Assembly (NCBI GenBank): GCA_022841475.1
Contig: JALHRJ010000002.1
Coordinates: 62,001-126,000, forward strand
From: Cyclobacteriaceae bacterium
Lineage (GTDB): Bacteria; Bacteroidota; Bacteroidia; Cytophagales; Cyclobacteriaceae
Direction: 5' to 3'
Length of the DNA stretch: 64,000 bases
Made by a program: the position numbers and the translations under genes. The notes under the pieces are model-generated. The model was given only the letters and a program-made list of their open reading frames with translations, did no database searches and was not told the origin of the DNA. Positions 9,501-21,306 of the stretch are shown here, one piece after another; the first letter of the stretch is position 1; every line of letters begins with the position of its first letter.

Positions 9501-10591
9501 GTGTCATTCCAAGCCCGCATGACTAAAGCCTCATGACGTTCTTGGCTACCACCACTTGGAGTTACCACCAATTCGCGATCTAATCCAACTGCCGCTGATA
9601 TTCCTTCCAATGCCGTTTCGTTTAATTCGGGTGCAGCGACCTGATCGGCAGGAATACCGACTTGTTCAACCTTAACGCTTCTATCGAAAAATATGCTGCG
9701 TAGTGAACTGCCTATACCTTGCCAATATTCTTCAAATTGTCGCTTATATTTCTTTAGATCGGAATCAGTCATCATGGCTGGATCGTCTTCCATCGATACC
9801 ATGATGAAAGGCATAGCGCCTCGCGTAAAGTATTCACTCATCCATTGTGCAATTGCAGCATTTGCTACTGCTTCATGAATAGCAGTAGCGACAATACTTT
9901 TGCCACGATTGGGATTCATTGGATTCCAATCGGTAACATAGACAAATTCGCGTCGGTCTAAATAATTTTTGTCTGGCAGAACATTGTCGGTGGTTTGGTA
10001 TTGATTAACATACATACCACGAATGCCACCGGATGTACCATCCTCATCTATGTCCCAATATGGTTTGTCAAGTACATACAATCCAGCCAAAGCGCCATCT
10101 TTATAATCAAATATTTCGTTTCCGGTTTTTGATTGCAAGATAGCGCGACGTGTCTTAACTTTATAAACAGAAGCCGCACCAAATATAGCATAATTAAGCC
10201 ACATATGACTTAATACTTGCCCGCCCTCTTTGGCGAATATTTCATTAATTTTAATGCTGTCTGGTGTTCTTACGTAGTTATTGTCGCGCTTAACTTCAGC
10301 TACAATTTTAACGCGACTAATAAGGTTGGCAACACGACGCAAAGCGCTAAACATATAAACGCTTGTAAGATAAGCGCCTAAAAGTTGCGATTCATTATAA
10401 TATCCGTCAATCCCGCTATTACTCCCTGCGTTAATAAAGTCCATTGCTGAACTGCTATAAAAATCAGACGATTTCATAGCGGATTTAGGGTCAATGAAAC
10501 TAAGGCTTCCGCCTCGTTTCTTGAGCGCAGACCCAAAATTGCCTTTTTTATTATTGTTGGGATTAATACCTTTAAGAAAATTTAAGACCAC
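6584..10591 (-). CDS. Giant portal protein with tandem repeats and a 2H phosphoesterase domain
   Basis: 1335 residues, about three times a usual portal. Residues ~40-440 are an HK97-family portal (AYLTSVYMFSALRRVANLIS, WNPMNPNRGKSIVATAIHEA). Residues ~465-720 hold six copies of a 41-49 residue repeat of the form LWxxNLLxRxQVLexLGlxxP, ending DGY. Residues ~725-955 are acidic and low-complexity. Residues ~955-1130 have the two signature motifs of 2H phosphoesterases, HITVVY (995-1000) and HITLAY (1083-1088), about 85 residues apart as in the 2'-5' RNA ligase / cyclic phosphodiesterase superfamily. The last 200 residues are helical. Known 2H enzymes cleave 2'-5' or cyclic oligonucleotides; the role here is inferred, not shown. 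Confidence 0.85.
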   Translation of the reverse strand: MVLNFLKGINPNNNKKGNFGSALKKRGGSLSFIDPKSAMKSSDFYSSSAMDFINAGSNSGIDGYYNESQLLGAYLTSVYMFSALRRVANLISRVKIVAEVKRDNNYVRTPDSIKINEIFAKEGGQVLSHMWLNYAIFGAASVYKVKTRRAILQSKTGNEIFDYKDGALAGLYVLDKPYWDIDEDGTSGGIRGMYVNQYQTTDNVLPDKNYLDRREFVYVTDWNPMNPNRGKSIVATAIHEAVANAAIAQWMSEYFTRGAMPFIMVSMEDDPAMMTDSDLKKYKRQFEEYWQGIGSSLRSIFFDRSVKVEQVGIPADQVAAPELNETALEGISAAVGLDRELVVTPSGGSQERHEALVMRAWNDTVIPLAEKFLAAFNRDLGLPSDMRLVLDLSDIRELDADRAEKADTEMSIFTGGLQSYNDTLTRLKMKPVEAFDDWYTYNESTMPIGKILQTANIPHQTLQDYAFGLWDANLAKRSQVLELFGQKIPDGELDGYKNDIESASDLIRGLWGDDLLTRKQVLERLGFSVPDWADDGYKSELERGADYGEFITGLWSDNLLTRSQTIQLLDMGIALPSDSPDGYADEISNRRSNILELWDANLIEKSEAMNKLGLKLPEKAVDGFQGQIETYLENQSSLRDSIMEYWEKNLLTKEDTVDLLGLPKPVTITTGFKDEIEGKIKQKYEIPVDLWDKNLLKKSQVLESLGFVLPEEAPDGYQQQTDIINEALAEKLAEELTAEPEEEPMRSFVNRRNLIDEVPDIDDTNTWIDISSGIADAIIPKIDNDTITTTNDNKSVVSVDKEEIKDKIDVEVQRVEQEETNDVQNHADFLVNTRDDIVNSDTIDEIEKKLLEDLTKFDSDIDKIVETVANDQFDDMEEKEEVVSVITEWLNEPFNAKEDEEHNLTPLLTQNTTNRYASAQSKELDVEAAIENIQSINNEIDYSFRLHKSQSDESTNELYVSLIIPDNEQLRDAQKKIKQLYGNYEIEFQDPSTFHITVVYAPDVDSGLAQSVINILPDNYGLAQSLNVTGIKTFANNNGIIPVYAEIEKSDWLIQLQQKIVQAFNTYGIKLSEFTTLDMYNPHITLAYVKVNDTNPEITFKFESVVKPTMLNFGRDGYKYFSNFVFRNDLIADNVDYRSRMEKLEDYTYLNNMMRNNTKEKLRQYQNGLLEADELPIHLRSYVVNIKNWDEETIRNFNSAIDNGYFDADAAIEQDVPMLTLKKAAQKTITDEWSAWEKATIRSGIKKGLKFETRLIDRDITRTVKAALEVINPLDNEAVRQVFKVAKEMTPENKRFKRLDKTKIENWHKKFDAKKYLDFTDIDEGYEDAEDEGEE

Positions 10592-10624
10592 AATTGCGGT
10601 TGAACCGCTTCGCCCCTTTCGACT

Positions 10625-12547
10625 TTATATGCCGGGTGCAGGCATATCATGTGTAACAGATGGAAGCAACAGTGCATCCTCAAGTTGCTTTGCTGCATGT
10701 GTCAGCCGATCATATGCATCCGTTTGAGACTTTATCATAACCATTTTGATTTGGTTGTCGGCGTTCTTCGTACCCTTTTGTTTGAGTACATTGATTGCTT
10801 TATAACCTTCAAATAGTACCTGGCGTGCCGCCCCAATAGAACTCAAAGCGGTTTGTATGGCGCGATAATATTTACGCTTTGGGCCTGTTGTTATAGCAAC
10901 AAAAGCTGGCTTTTCTAATGTTGCTAACAGTGTGTCACGCAAGGGCGACAAAACCTCTTTGTTTGAAAGCGGATTTAATGTTACATCAGCATGGGTATCA
11001 ACTGCTTGTTTCATAATTTTGTAAAGTTCTTTAGTTGAAGTTACAATCTCGTTGAGTTCTATGTCACTTGCAGTTACAACTGACTCTTTGATCGATTTAT
11101 TTGAAGAGTTACCCTTAATCTTAAATGCCTTACTTGATCTAGGCTCAAGATCATCAACATGACTCACACTTGTTCCCCATGCAACGCCGCGCTTATCGAT
11201 TAGTTTTAATGAAAATACCTTGTTTCCATTATATACACTTGAACTTTCAATATAGGCATAGCTTCTTAATGCTTTGCTATAAACAAGATCGCCTGGCACA
11301 AAATCCTTGCTAAAGTAACGAATAGCAGCATTGTCATCAGGTTCGGTTTCAGCGTTAATGTTTACTTCTTCTTCGGTTTCAATCATCAACTCACTATCAG
11401 GGGTTAACGTAGACTGATTTGCTAAAACGTTTCCGCGTGTTTCTTTTGGTGTTCCATCAACATACTCCATTTGGGCGCGTACAGCCGTATGATACGCACT
11501 TAATGTCTGTGATTGCCAGGCATCGCAAACATAATTTGGTCTAGCCTCAAAATCAAAAGCTGAACAGTGGCCCGTATTGGGATTGTCACCCGGAACAAAG
11601 AAACGGCAGTTTCCACAAATGCGCGGACTGGCATCGATTGCAACTCGGTAATTTGTAATGTTAGTCGGAACACCATCATTTTTTGTTTCTGGCGTTGTTA
11701 CTTCTTGTAATAAACGTAAGTTATTTTTAGTTCTCGATTTCATGCTTATTTCCTTAAGGTTTTCCAGTGTTAATAATCCCTTGTGCCACAATTCTTTGAC
11801 ATGGGACGGAACTTCTGATAGAATCGCCTTAACATTTTCTTCCGAAACTGTGTGAAAAGCTGTCTTGAGTTCGTTACTTGTTTTTGCTATTTCACCGATT
11901 AAATTTTCTCTTTGTTTTAACAATGTATATATATTGTCTTCAGATAAAACCTTTTTGTCGGCGTTAACAAAAAGGTCACATGTTTCAAAGCAATTTTCCA
12001 ATACTTGTAAATATAATTGCCAATCTGATGCTTCACTAAAATCATTACTATCGTAAGTAGACATTTTGTTCAATGTCTCATAAAGATTTGGCATTAATAT
12101 ACTAATGTCGCAATTGTTCCGCTGTTCAATTCCCTGTATGTTACTGGTAATTGCTGAAAAATAATTTGTTAATAAAGTGTTGCGATTATTGACTGAAAGC
12201 CAATAAGCAGCTTTTTCCCTAATTTCACTTAAAATACTTTGTAAATAATTAGCGATTTCAGAGCAAGCGTTGTTTAAGTTACTGACGTTATTGTTATATT
12301 CGTTGATTTGTGAGTTAACTTGATTATACAAGTCCTTTATTTCAAAAGCACGTCTTACAATCGTGTGTTCAGCTAAATCAGCCGGGATTGCAGCTAATGT
12401 TTCCTGAAAATTCTTAACAGTTTCAGCTACAATTTGATTATGTTCTTCGAGTACAACATCGGGATTAGCAGGTGCAGGATTGTAATCCGAAGGAATACCA
12501 AATCCACCCGAAACATCACCGACTTTTTTATTTTTTGTTCTGAACAT
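10625..12547 (-). CDS. Unknown virion-type protein with central four-Cys motif
   Basis: 640 residues. Residues 30-300 are helical and coiled. Around residues 310-345 is a Cys cluster, CGNCRFFVPGDNPNTGHC followed by ...VCDAW, of the CxxCxFF-GxC-CDxW type that occurs in phage head-associated proteins and could bind metal. A beta-like segment (DFVPGDLVYSKALRSYAYIE) and a helical C-terminus follow. The gene is upstream of the portal in the packaging/head block and its start overlaps the upstream gene by 20 nt. Confidence 0.65.
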   Translation of the reverse strand: MFRTKNKKVGDVSGGFGIPSDYNPAPANPDVVLEEHNQIVAETVKNFQETLAAIPADLAEHTIVRRAFEIKDLYNQVNSQINEYNNNVSNLNNACSEIANYLQSILSEIREKAAYWLSVNNRNTLLTNYFSAITSNIQGIEQRNNCDISILMPNLYETLNKMSTYDSNDFSEASDWQLYLQVLENCFETCDLFVNADKKVLSEDNIYTLLKQRENLIGEIAKTSNELKTAFHTVSEENVKAILSEVPSHVKELWHKGLLTLENLKEISMKSRTKNNLRLLQEVTTPETKNDGVPTNITNYRVAIDASPRICGNCRFFVPGDNPNTGHCSAFDFEARPNYVCDAWQSQTLSAYHTAVRAQMEYVDGTPKETRGNVLANQSTLTPDSELMIETEEEVNINAETEPDDNAAIRYFSKDFVPGDLVYSKALRSYAYIESSSVYNGNKVFSLKLIDKRGVAWGTSVSHVDDLEPRSSKAFKIKGNSSNKSIKESVVTASDIELNEIVTSTKELYKIMKQAVDTHADVTLNPLSNKEVLSPLRDTLLATLEKPAFVAITTGPKRKYYRAIQTALSSIGAARQVLFEGYKAINVLKQKGTKNADNQIKMVMIKSQTDAYDRLTHAAKQLEDALLLPSVTHDMPAPGI

Positions 12548-12800
12548 TTATGACTGCTTTCGCTAAAATTATTCTCGCTTGTTCTTTTGTTAATCCGTCC
12601 GGGACTTCAATATATTCTGTGTCGATATTGTTTACACTGATTAAATCGACTTCATTCTGCGGTATCGTAATAACCCGGTTATCAATTTTTACTGCTTGTA
12701 CAACCGGGCCATTTTTAGTCAGCAATACGCCTTTGATGACATATTGCTGACCGCTTTTTCCGCGTATTATGTCGTAAGTTTTTAACGGGATGAAAGGCAT
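12528..12800 (-). CDS. Small unknown protein
   Basis: 90 residues. The first ~60 residues are beta-rich (TYDIIRGKSGQQYVIKGVLL), suggesting a small barrel, and the end is helical. It is wedged between two larger head-region genes and overlaps the downstream one by 20 nt, so it is part of the same late operon. Function not recognised. Confidence 0.55.
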   Translation of the reverse strand: MPFIPLKTYDIIRGKSGQQYVIKGVLLTKNGPVVQAVKIDNRVITIPQNEVDLISVNNIDTEYIEVPDGLTKEQARIILAKAVINVQNKK

Positions 12801-12818
12801 TATGTCACCCCTCAGTTT

Positions 12819-13850
12819 TTATTGCAAATGCAAATGTGTTTTTAGTGCGTCAATATTGGATAAAGCAATATTAAACGGCGCTTCAATTGCCTCAACTCGC
12901 CAGCCATTTTGACGTATGGATTTAACGCTGGTATCATTAGATACACTAGCAGCTAACTGTAAGTTACTTATGATATTTTTAATTAATCGACTTGATTTCG
13001 GGTCGTAGTGTTGGTCAATCACACTTTTAACACGATTGGCAACCTTGACTACTTTTGGTAAAAATTCATTTGGTGTATTAAAATGATAACCTGTTACAAC
13101 ATTGAGTAAGTTATTTAATTCAGCTTGTACAGACTTTGCTGAAATTGAGTCTAACTCTGGACGTTGATTTTGTGTGTTTGCAGCATTGTTAATCATTGCA
13201 GCCGCTTCAACAACATATTTATCAGCTTTGTCAACTAAGGACTGTGCAATCTTTGGTTTGCTTTGCCCTTCGTAAGCCAAACTGTCTTGTAAACTTTTTG
13301 CTGCCGCTGTTAACATTTTGACAACCGGATGACCGGGTGTATAAGCACCAGCAAGCTGCTCAATGTCTTCGATGACAAAACTAAGATTTTTTCTGGTCTT
13401 AATACCACTAACCTGTAATGCTTTTATTTTGCGCGAAATACTATAAATATCAATCATGTTGTTCGGCTCGTTGTGATAACGTGCTACAAAGTCACCGTAT
13501 AAACCTTTAACCGTTTTTGTCTGAGTCGCAGTAGTTAGTTCTGGGACTTCTAATTCTTCTTTCACGCTATTAAACAACACCATTGCCCTTTTAATGAAAC
13601 TTAGAACAGCTTCGCGGTCATCGCGATTTTCATAAGCCTCTTCTAAAGCCAAAACAGCCTCTTGAAACGAAGGTGTTAATGATTCTTGATTAATCGTCAA
13701 TAGGTCAGCATCACTTTTCCAAGATTTAACACTGTCAGCCATCTCGCTTAAGGCAGGATAACCATTCCGTGTCCACTTGATATAATGCTGTTTGATTTGC
13801 TTTTGTAATTGATGGAATTTGTATCCGAATTGTTCATTGGTAAACGCCAT
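12819..13850 (-). CDS. Unknown helical protein of the head region
   Basis: 343 residues, almost entirely predicted helical, without membrane segments or catalytic motifs. Begins MAFTNEQFGYKFHQLQKQIK. It is the first gene after the GTGTTAAAAT element at 13899-13908 and heads the unit that includes portal and capsid. Possibly an internal or scaffold protein; nothing in the sequence decides this. Confidence 0.6.
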   Translation of the reverse strand: MAFTNEQFGYKFHQLQKQIKQHYIKWTRNGYPALSEMADSVKSWKSDADLLTINQESLTPSFQEAVLALEEAYENRDDREAVLSFIKRAMVLFNSVKEELEVPELTTATQTKTVKGLYGDFVARYHNEPNNMIDIYSISRKIKALQVSGIKTRKNLSFVIEDIEQLAGAYTPGHPVVKMLTAAAKSLQDSLAYEGQSKPKIAQSLVDKADKYVVEAAAMINNAANTQNQRPELDSISAKSVQAELNNLLNVVTGYHFNTPNEFLPKVVKVANRVKSVIDQHYDPKSSRLIKNIISNLQLAASVSNDTSVKSIRQNGWRVEAIEAPFNIALSNIDALKTHLHLQ

Positions 13851-13898
13851 AGTAATTTTCCTTTTTAATTCTCACGACAAAATATTCTAAGTGCTATA

Positions 13899-13908
13899 AT
13901 TTTAACAC
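13899..13908 (-). promoter_or_regulatory. Late-type promoter element GTGTTAAAAT
   Basis: Lies in the 133-bp gap between terL and the head genes, followed on the minus strand by an AAAGGA ribosome site before 13850. Same word as at 4024, 4069, 24663 and 36878. The rest of this gap shows nothing else. Confidence 0.6.
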
Positions 13909-13983
13909 AGATTCTTTACTGTTAACTACCACTCGAAATCTATTCTTATATTGTAGCATATTTTATAGACAATTGATTTAGTT

Positions 13984-16872
<2,889 letters not shown>

Positions 16873-16939
16873 AGATACAGTAAACTCCTTGTGTTGTACT
16901 CTATGCCCTATTGTATCAGAATTTGGTTAGATTTGTTAA

Positions 16940-17311
16940 TTAGTATTCTGTGGTGAAATCTCTGAATTGAATATAATCATCAAGCGCCTCTGTAGATGTA
17001 TCGTTTAATGTATCCATCCACGCTTGTGTTTTGCTCAATAGATTTTCATAAGTTGTTAATTCATTATCTTCTACGATTGAAACAATATTTTCGTAGTTTT
17101 TTGCGATTTTTTCAGTTATTGCTACTAAATCTCTTGTTAATTTGACAGCATTAGCGGCATTGTTAACCATGAGTTGCCATTCGTTATTAATATCTTCGTT
17201 ATCGAAACCTTTTGTGTAACTACGGCTCGAACCACGATTATAACGTGAAGAAGCATTCACATTCCGTAACGCCCGTTGTACAACTTTCTTTGCAATTCTA
17301 TTTGTGTTCAT
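16940..17311 (-). CDS. Small basic-N-terminus helical protein 1
   Basis: 123 residues. The first ~35 are strongly basic (MNTNRIAKKVVQRALRNVNA), the rest acidic and helical. AAGGA precedes the ATG. First member downstream of a run of similarly built genes located just upstream of terL (17-22 kb). Function unknown; the pattern suggests a DNA- or scaffold-binding leader on a helical body, as in internal head proteins. Confidence 0.65.
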   Translation of the reverse strand: MNTNRIAKKVVQRALRNVNASSRYNRGSSRSYTKGFDNEDINNEWQLMVNNAANAVKLTRDLVAITEKIAKNYENIVSIVEDNELTTYENLLSKTQAWMDTLNDTSTEALDDYIQFRDFTTEY

Positions 17312-17318
17312 TTTTTCT

Positions 17319-17798
17319 TTATCCTTGTCCTGAAATAATAGCTAATTGAACTAACCACTTGTCAAATTCTAGAATGAAATCTTGTGTCATGTTAACAAAT
17401 TTGTCGTAATTTTCTACTTTAACGGCTATGTCGTCAATTGTCGATTGCAATTCTGCGAATTCACTTGAATTTGATGCACTTAACCACTCGGAATAATCTG
17501 TTCTTATCTTAATAAGTTTATTGAGCGCGCCAATTAATACTTTCATATTTGCAATAGCAGTTCCCAACAACTCGTCATCAATAGCGTTTTGTAAATTAGC
17601 TGCCAAGTTATATTTATGTTCAATAATAGTGTGATTATCCCTTGTTTGTTCTATTATTGTATATATCTCGGCTACCATTTGATCGATAATGTCATTGAGA
17701 TTGAAATCATCTTTATATGCACCATAACTTTTCGTTGGATTGTGTTTGAAGTTTTTATAATTTGTATATTTTGTGCGCCTATTAGTATTATTTTCCAC
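17319..17798 (-). CDS. Small basic-N-terminus helical protein 2
   Basis: 159 residues from a GTG at 17798, which has AGAGG seven bases upstream and starts right after the previous gene stops. The longer ATG form at 17825 would overlap that gene by 26 nt. The N-terminus is basic (MENNTNRRTKYTNYKNF), followed by a ~110-residue helical body. Same layout as its neighbours; no known family. Confidence 0.6.
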   Translation of the reverse strand: MENNTNRRTKYTNYKNFKHNPTKSYGAYKDDFNLNDIIDQMVAEIYTIIEQTRDNHTIIEHKYNLAANLQNAIDDELLGTAIANMKVLIGALNKLIKIRTDYSEWLSASNSSEFAELQSTIDDIAVKVENYDKFVNMTQDFILEFDKWLVQLAIISGQG

Positions 17799-17799
17799 T

Positions 17800-18186
17800 T
17801 TATATCCTCTTGAGGTGGTTTTCAAGTTTCATCTGAACTTCTTTAATACTATCGATATAGTTACCCACCCATTCTTGCGAAGCACCCATTGCAAAACGGT
17901 TAAATTCTGCTTGAAATTCACGACTATCGTATATAGCTGGCGGGATTGAATCAATATAGTTATCTATATCCTTCAAAACTGCATCGACCTCGTAAAACTC
18001 GCGAGTTATATTTTTAAGCGCTTCAAGTTTAGTTTCTGAAATTTCTTTCCAAGCGTCATATTTTTTCTCTAATTCGTTTGCATAATCAATGAAGTCTTCC
18101 TTTATTGATAATTGACGCTTGATTCGTAAACCACGCTGACGATTAAGTGTTGTAGTATCGTTTGAATTCGAACGTTTCTGTTTCAT
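17800..18186 (-). CDS. Small basic-N-terminus helical protein 3
   Basis: 128 residues. N-terminus MKQKRSNSNDTTTLNRQRGL then IKRQL is basic, followed by two or three acidic helices. Eleven bases separate it from the upstream gene. Member of the same local family; function unknown. Confidence 0.6.
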   Translation of the reverse strand: MKQKRSNSNDTTTLNRQRGLRIKRQLSIKEDFIDYANELEKKYDAWKEISETKLEALKNITREFYEVDAVLKDIDNYIDSIPPAIYDSREFQAEFNRFAMGASQEWVGNYIDSIKEVQMKLENHLKRI

Positions 18187-18196
18187 TTTTTTTACC

Positions 18197-18646
18197 TTAT
18201 GTTAAATTTTCGTGATATCGTGATAATTGTTCGATTTTGTACGTTACTAAATTAAGTGCGTTTTGTGCATCTTGTGCTGCTTTTACCATTTCTTCGCATT
18301 TTTTTATCAGATCGATTAAATAAGCATCGACTTCGCGTATCCATTGCCATGTTTTGCTGTTAGTAACATCTGGGTCATTTATGTAAGGAGCTATTATTTG
18401 CCCGTCAATTCTTTTTCGCGCAATTCGATAAGAATCTAATATACCCAATATACTTGAAGTATATGTATCATTATATTCTTTCAATGTCGTATTCATATCG
18501 CCTAATGCTCGGTCAACTTGCACCCCGGCAAACCCAAGAAAACCGCGTACTTTATTCTCTAATTCACTTTCAATTGAATCGGATTTAAATGCACCATTAC
18601 TTCTTTTAACAGGTTGTACAAATTTACGATAATTTATTTTAGCCAT
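18197..18646 (-). CDS. Small basic-N-terminus helical protein 4
   Basis: 149 residues. Basic start MAKINYRKFVQPVKRSNGAF, then a long helical region ending VTYKIEQLSRYHENLT. No membrane or enzyme motif. Same orientation and spacing as the other members. Confidence 0.6.
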   Translation of the reverse strand: MAKINYRKFVQPVKRSNGAFKSDSIESELENKVRGFLGFAGVQVDRALGDMNTTLKEYNDTYTSSILGILDSYRIARKRIDGQIIAPYINDPDVTNSKTWQWIREVDAYLIDLIKKCEEMVKAAQDAQNALNLVTYKIEQLSRYHENLT

Positions 18647-18656
18647 AATTTATATT

Positions 18657-18983
18657 CTATCCATTCAAATTTTGATCTTGATAACGGGCATAAGCAACCC
18701 AAATTTCTTGCAATATATCAGTAGTGTTAATATATTCAAGGTAATCTCTTGTATTATCTATGAACACATCAATCTCGTCACGCATATAAACAGGATAATT
18801 ACCACTTTCAACAGAAGTTTCAATATAAGAAATCAGCTTTTCGACTGATTCTTTGAAATTATCAAAGTTAATATTAGCTTCACCAGCAGACGAAATAGTT
18901 TCACTGAGTTCTTTCATTAGCGTCCTAAAGTCTTTAGTTCTAATGCGTTTCTGCTTATTTATGTTGATCGTTGATCGTATCAT
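18657..18983 (-). CDS. Small basic-N-terminus helical protein 5
   Basis: 108 residues. Basic leader MIRSTININKQKRIRTKDFR, then an acidic helical body. The ribosome site is weak. Shares the layout of the neighbouring genes; function unknown. Confidence 0.6.
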   Translation of the reverse strand: MIRSTININKQKRIRTKDFRTLMKELSETISSAGEANINFDNFKESVEKLISYIETSVESGNYPVYMRDEIDVFIDNTRDYLEYINTTDILQEIWVAYARYQDQNLNG

Positions 18984-19003
18984 TTTTTATATTTATGACC
19001 CCA

Positions 19004-19426
19004 CTATTGATCAACACCGATAGCCATAACATAATCAGCCACCAAGTTTTCTGGAACAGATAGTCCTTCAAGCGCCGCGATTGATTTTTCGAGTACCGTT
19101 ATATAACCGCGTGTTTGTCTAATTGCTTCTTGAACAGCTTTCTGGTATTCCTGAGTTAAATTTTGACCATCCGTAATATTAATACGGACGTTAGCGGCAT
19201 ATCCGCCGCTTGAATGACCCTTACCATTAGGGTCATATGAGACATTGTTGTATATTTTCATTTCTTGATACTTTGGGTCTATCCATGTATCAATTGTATA
19301 TTGACCATTTCCCGCAGAACCGGATTCATTAGCCATAAATGTACCAGCTTTATATTCAAATTCTGTCTTTGTAGCAGAGCCACGAACAGCTTTTTTAACT
19401 GCGTTTCTAATTATATTTTTATTCAT
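19004..19426 (-). CDS. Small basic-N-terminus protein 6
   Basis: 140 residues. Basic leader MNKNIIRNAVKKAVRGSATK is very close to that of the protein encoded at 21307-21624 (RKQKLIKNAVRSAVK). The middle is Gly/Asn-rich and probably beta, the last 50 residues helical. The start overlaps the next upstream gene by 4 nt. Confidence 0.65.
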   Translation of the reverse strand: MNKNIIRNAVKKAVRGSATKTEFEYKAGTFMANESGSAGNGQYTIDTWIDPKYQEMKIYNNVSYDPNGKGHSSGGYAANVRINITDGQNLTQEYQKAVQEAIRQTRGYITVLEKSIAALEGLSVPENLVADYVMAIGVDQ

Positions 19427-20007
19427 GATTGTTTTTCTTTCCCCATGTACATTAACGTCTTTCTAGATAAAATTTTATTATAAGAAGCTGCTGCTAATTC
19501 AAATCCAGCAACCATTTCTTCTAAATCAACACCCTGCGCCGCTAACAAGTCTTTTTTCATGTTTTCAAGGTATGCAACCAATTGATCGAAAAGTTTTTGA
19601 GTCTTCTCAGATTTTTCTGGACGAAGAATATTAATGACTTTCAACAAATCGTTAACATAAAATTCATTCAACCCATCGCTAAAGTCTTCAGATAACGTTG
19701 GCGCATCGTTGTTGATCTCTTCAACAAACGAAATCAAAAGTGTGTCAAGTATACCATGTGACTGCCCCATGTAAAGTGCGGCTAATTTTATATCTTCTAT
19801 CCATTTATTGATCTTGCTGACAATTAAACCCATCTCGGCATCTAGTCGTTCTTCATACTCGCGTTTTTCGCGCAGCTTTGGGCCGAAGTAAGGTAAGTGT
19901 TCCATGAACCAACGCGGAATACTAACCTTTTCAGCCGCAGTGCCTGTATAAGACTTGATAACATCGTGTCTTGATTGTTTATAAGTCGTAATTTTTTGGT
20001 AAGCCAT
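19423..20007 (-). CDS. Small helical protein 7 with C-terminal SRKTLMYMGK tail
   Basis: 194 residues, the largest of the run. N-terminus MAYQKITTYKQSRHDVIKSY, helical body. It ends ILSRKTLMYMGKEKQS; the word RKTL-YMGK recurs at the N-terminus of the plus-strand gene at 58517. Preceded by the lysin gene. Function unknown. Confidence 0.6.
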   Translation of the reverse strand: MAYQKITTYKQSRHDVIKSYTGTAAEKVSIPRWFMEHLPYFGPKLREKREYEERLDAEMGLIVSKINKWIEDIKLAALYMGQSHGILDTLLISFVEEINNDAPTLSEDFSDGLNEFYVNDLLKVINILRPEKSEKTQKLFDQLVAYLENMKKDLLAAQGVDLEEMVAGFELAAASYNKILSRKTLMYMGKEKQS

Positions 20008-20036
20008 TGTTTGTTTCCAATAACATTTATTTATAA

Positions 20037-21278
20037 CTAAATTTTAACATAAGTTACGCGCCCATTTTGAAGGCTTATCCAACCATTAGATGGAAGATTA
20101 CAGCCCTCAATCTTAATCCATGTATTGCCAGTGGCATCCTTTTTGGTTTCAAGTACTTTTGCACTGGACTGTGTATTCAAACACCCAATGATAGCAAATT
20201 GAGAACCTGGGTTAGAACGAATATTCACCCATTTTGCTGGTGTAGTAATTCGGTATAAAGTATCTGGATTTGGTTGTTCGGTTGGCGGTTTAGGGTCAAC
20301 TGGCGGTTTAGGGTCAACTGGTGGCTTAGGTATAGTCCCATATGGAACTGGTTCAAGCGCGCCCGAATTTGCAAGGTTAATTAGATGGGTGTTAAAGCCA
20401 TCGTCATTATCGATTCTAAATCGCGCCCAACGATTTCCAATGCTATCTCCATAAGAATAGATCAAAGCATCAACACTATCGGGTCTGTAAGATTTTCGCC
20501 ATGCATTATAGATAGCTTGTGCATAAGTTACTCCATTATAGGGCTGACGATTAGCATCTAAGTTTCTACTATCGCGCCAACCCGCATCAGCATCAATCCA
20601 CCCGTTAGCGTCCATAAATGCTGTGCCAAATTCCCCAATGACTGTGATTGGTTTGCGAATGCCCAATTCCTCGCAACGCTTGTGACCTAACTTATAACGC
20701 TCTAACAATCCACCGCTACGCTCTAAAGTTCCTTCAAAGTATTCATTTGGACTCCAAATATGCAAATCCCCCCATTTTGCTAAGGTTCTCCACATACTAT
20801 CTAACTGTTTGTAATGGTTAAAGCGATCATTTGGATAGCCCTGCGGGTTTCCAGTTGCAAATCTTCCTACCGCAACGCTCCAATTATTTCTACCACATAT
20901 GTCCATAACCGCTGCTTGCCAGTCGCCGTAAATATTCATTTCGTCGCGAACCGATTCATTATCGGTTAGGACAGTCAATCCAGATGGTTGTCCATTTGGA
21001 AGCACAAACCACTGGCGATTGTCATCAACCCATTTTTGCGGGTTATTGGCATACTCGGACTTGGCGTGATTGCCGTCATCCGGCCAGTTTCTAAATATTA
21101 CTCTTAGAAATGGAAAACGCTTTTTACATTCAACCGAAAATGCAAAAGCCTCATTCTTTCGCGCCCCACCCATTACATTAATCCAACGGGGCTTTAATGC
21201 TGCGATGCGGTTAAACAATAACGTTTCGCCGCCGTATAATTCTTCGTATAGTATATGAAAACTTATTCCACTTGTCAT
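20037..21278 (-). CDS. Glycosidase (TIM-barrel) with C-terminal SH3 domain, probable lysin
   Basis: 413 residues. Residues ~5-300 resemble clan GH-A glycosidase barrels: Glu179 in HIWSPNEYFEG and Glu215 in TVIGEFGTA are placed as acid/base and nucleophile. A Pro-rich linker with three near-identical PKPPVD units (about 305-335) joins a bacterial SH3 domain (RITTPAKWVNIRSNPGSQFA to the end) of the kind that binds cell wall. No signal peptide or holin is visible. Likely digests host wall polysaccharide at entry or release. Its place inside the small-protein run suggests a virion-associated enzyme. Confidence 0.7.
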   Translation of the reverse strand: MTSGISFHILYEELYGGETLLFNRIAALKPRWINVMGGARKNEAFAFSVECKKRFPFLRVIFRNWPDDGNHAKSEYANNPQKWVDDNRQWFVLPNGQPSGLTVLTDNESVRDEMNIYGDWQAAVMDICGRNNWSVAVGRFATGNPQGYPNDRFNHYKQLDSMWRTLAKWGDLHIWSPNEYFEGTLERSGGLLERYKLGHKRCEELGIRKPITVIGEFGTAFMDANGWIDADAGWRDSRNLDANRQPYNGVTYAQAIYNAWRKSYRPDSVDALIYSYGDSIGNRWARFRIDNDDGFNTHLINLANSGALEPVPYGTIPKPPVDPKPPVDPKPPTEQPNPDTLYRITTPAKWVNIRSNPGSQFAIIGCLNTQSSAKVLETKKDATGNTWIKIEGCNLPSNGWISLQNGRVTYVKI

Positions 21279-21306
21279 AAAAACATTAACTCCCCGTTAA
21301 ATTCGT

